From NCBI GenBank assembly GCA_021793335.1, contig JAJYSW010000017.1, forward strand, positions 1 through 25,844: a DNA stretch of 25,844 nucleotides. Reading direction: 5' to 3'. The translations under genes were made by a program, and so were the position numbers. The DNA is from Actinomycetes bacterium. Its GTDB lineage: Bacteria; Actinomycetota; Actinomycetes; Mycobacteriales; Micromonosporaceae. The notes beneath the pieces were generated by a model, which had not been told where the DNA came from, ran no database searches, and saw nothing but the letters and a program-made list of their open reading frames with translations. Below, piece after piece: positions 24,643 to 25,844 of this stretch (position 1 is the stretch's first letter; the number at the start of each line of letters is the position of its first letter).

Positions 24643-25838
24643 CGATGCGGGCCGTCAAGACCATCGACCACTCGGGCGGCGCTCAGACGACGGGGACGCT
24701 CACCCTGATCGCCCGCAATCCGCGCAGGCCGTACCAGTTGGGCAAGACGAGCGGCACGTTCACGCCTCCCACGAGCACTCCGGTGCACCCGCTGGTGTCG
24801 GTCGACGGCCGTCCGGTGAGTCTCGGCTTCGGGCTGCGCGCCCGCGTGACCCTCGCGGCCGGACCGCACCTGGTCGAGGTCATGGACGACCACCACTACG
24901 AGTCCCGGACGATCACCGTGGACGAAAATGCCACCGCCACATTGTGGTTCGGCGTCGGGCTGCTGCGTTCCGAGCCGCGAATCCATATCGGGTCCCAGGA
25001 GTACGCCGCCGCCTCCATCAAGGTCGACCGGCGAGCCGAGCAGGTCGGCGCCGCCGCCTCGACGGTGGCCTTCATCGCGGGGCTGGTGACGCTGCTGCCC
25101 TGGCTGACCGATATCGATGCAGTCCCCGAGCACGTCCCGATGATGTCGGTCATCGCGTTCGCGGTGGCCGTGTTCTGGCCGGTGCGGGCACTCGCCAGGG
25201 CACTGCTGCGGCTCCGCAGGCCGGTCGACATCGGCGCGCCCGAGCCGGAACCGGTCGTTCCTTCCGCCGATCCGGCGCACGAGGTGATGCTGGTGCCGCA
25301 CGGGGCGCCGCTGCCGCCGGCCGAGGCCGCCGTCCGCCTGCGTTTCCGGGCCGAGCCCAGAGCGCTGGCCACGATCATGATCCGCGACCGCATCGGCGGC
25401 CATGCCCGCAAGCGGAGGATGCCGTACTTCTCGAACAGCCGCGTCGATTGGCTCGCGGCTCCCGAAATCACCGTGAACGGGCAGGCGCTTCCGCCGCGCT
25501 GGGGCACATGGTGGATTCCGGTGCGGCCCGGGCCGGTGCGGCTCCGGGTGCGCCTGCCCGGCTTCGTCGATGGCAAGCGTCGCGGGCCGAGCGCCACCGC
25601 TGAACTGCGGTTGAGCGTCGAGGCGGGGCAGGTCCGGCAGGTGGAGTGCCGGTACAACATCGTCGAGCTCGCCGCGGCGCGGCTGCGCGAACGGCCCGGT
25701 GCCGAAGCGGAGTGGCAGCGGGTGCTGCGGGGGCACCGGCGTCTGGACAAGGCCGTGCGGAGGGCACGCGCACCGCGACTGGCGCTGACGGCTCTCGACA
25801 CCGAACGGATCGAGATCGGGAGCCGAGCGCAGCACTGA
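24639..25838 (+). CDS. Membrane protein with two PEGA-like beta domains
   Basis: A 399-residue protein whose ATG overlaps the WXG-type stop by 4 nt (ATGA), so it is co-translated. Residues ~45-110 read like a PEGA-type beta domain (PLVSVDGRPVSLGFG, LAAGPHLVEVMDDHHYESRT). Two membrane helices follow (~137-158, VAFIAGLVTLLPWLTDI; ~165-185, MMSVIAFAVAVFWPVRAL) with a short loop between, then a Pro-rich linker. A second beta-rich domain (~225-345) repeats the style (APEITVNGQALPPRWGTWWI, RPGPVRLRVRLPG). The C-terminus is basic and helical. A membrane receptor or anchor for the neighbouring WXG-type protein is a plausible inference. No family recognised with certainty. Confidence 0.72.
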   Translation: MTMRAVKTIDHSGGAQTTGTLTLIARNPRRPYQLGKTSGTFTPPTSTPVHPLVSVDGRPVSLGFGLRARVTLAAGPHLVEVMDDHHYESRTITVDENATATLWFGVGLLRSEPRIHIGSQEYAAASIKVDRRAEQVGAAASTVAFIAGLVTLLPWLTDIDAVPEHVPMMSVIAFAVAVFWPVRALARALLRLRRPVDIGAPEPEPVVPSADPAHEVMLVPHGAPLPPAEAAVRLRFRAEPRALATIMIRDRIGGHARKRRMPYFSNSRVDWLAAPEITVNGQALPPRWGTWWIPVRPGPVRLRVRLPGFVDGKRRGPSATAELRLSVEAGQVRQVECRYNIVELAAARLRERPGAEAEWQRVLRGHRRLDKAVRRARAPRLALTALDTERIEIGSRAQH

Positions 25839-25844
25839 GTCCGC

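Overview
The window is GC-rich with strong third-position G/C bias. It carries Actinomycetota hallmarks: GTG starts, an HspR-type HAIR operator before clpB, WXG/EspC-type secretion-target proteins beside a YbaB protein, and a leaderless-looking TANNNT promoter at moaC. The gene set fits a chromosomal region of a high-GC actinomycete; Glycomycetaceae is a guess from gene style only. No rRNA, tRNA, CRISPR array, insertion sequence or integrase was seen.

Layout, left to right. (1) 1-4901, minus strand: a Tat-exported protein with an Asp-box (cut by the window edge), the ClpB disaggregase with a HAIR-like operator upstream, and a BRCT-like protein with a long Glu/Ala-rich tail. (2) 5027-15505, minus strand, eight genes: a YqiJ-like OB-fold membrane protein, a YbaB/EbfC-type nucleoid protein, an EspC-like and a long WXG-type secretion-target protein, a 49-residue membrane peptide, a three-helix membrane protein, a YqiK-type flotillin, and a 1630-residue AAA+ protein of the 'DNA repair ATPase' (DUF3686-like) type. 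(3) 15715-18740, plus strand, divergent from the yqiJ-like gene: an FtsK/SpoIIIE-type ATPase translationally coupled to a coiled-coil membrane protein. (4) 18808-19737: an orphan PD-(D/E)XK-like (Rpn/YhgA-type) protein. (5) 19897-20665, minus strand: two overlapping four-helix membrane proteins. (6) 20804-23323, plus strand: a tightly overlapping molybdenum cofactor operon moaC-mog-moeA-moaE. (7) 23410-25838: a second long WXG-type protein, paralogous to the one in block 2, coupled to a membrane protein with two PEGA-like beta domains.

The most interesting part is blocks 2 and 3. A YqiJ/flotillin membrane-microdomain pair, a giant AAA+ ATPase, a nucleoid protein, secretion-target-like helical proteins and a divergent FtsK-type motor occupy one contiguous 13.7 kb region. 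No ESX core genes (EccB, EccD, EccE, MycP) are in the window. The FtsK-type protein has one intact P-loop domain flanked by two regions that look like degenerate copies. I infer, without proof, a membrane-anchored ATPase system in which flotillin and YqiJ organise a membrane platform and the AAA+ and FtsK-type motors act on DNA or protein there.
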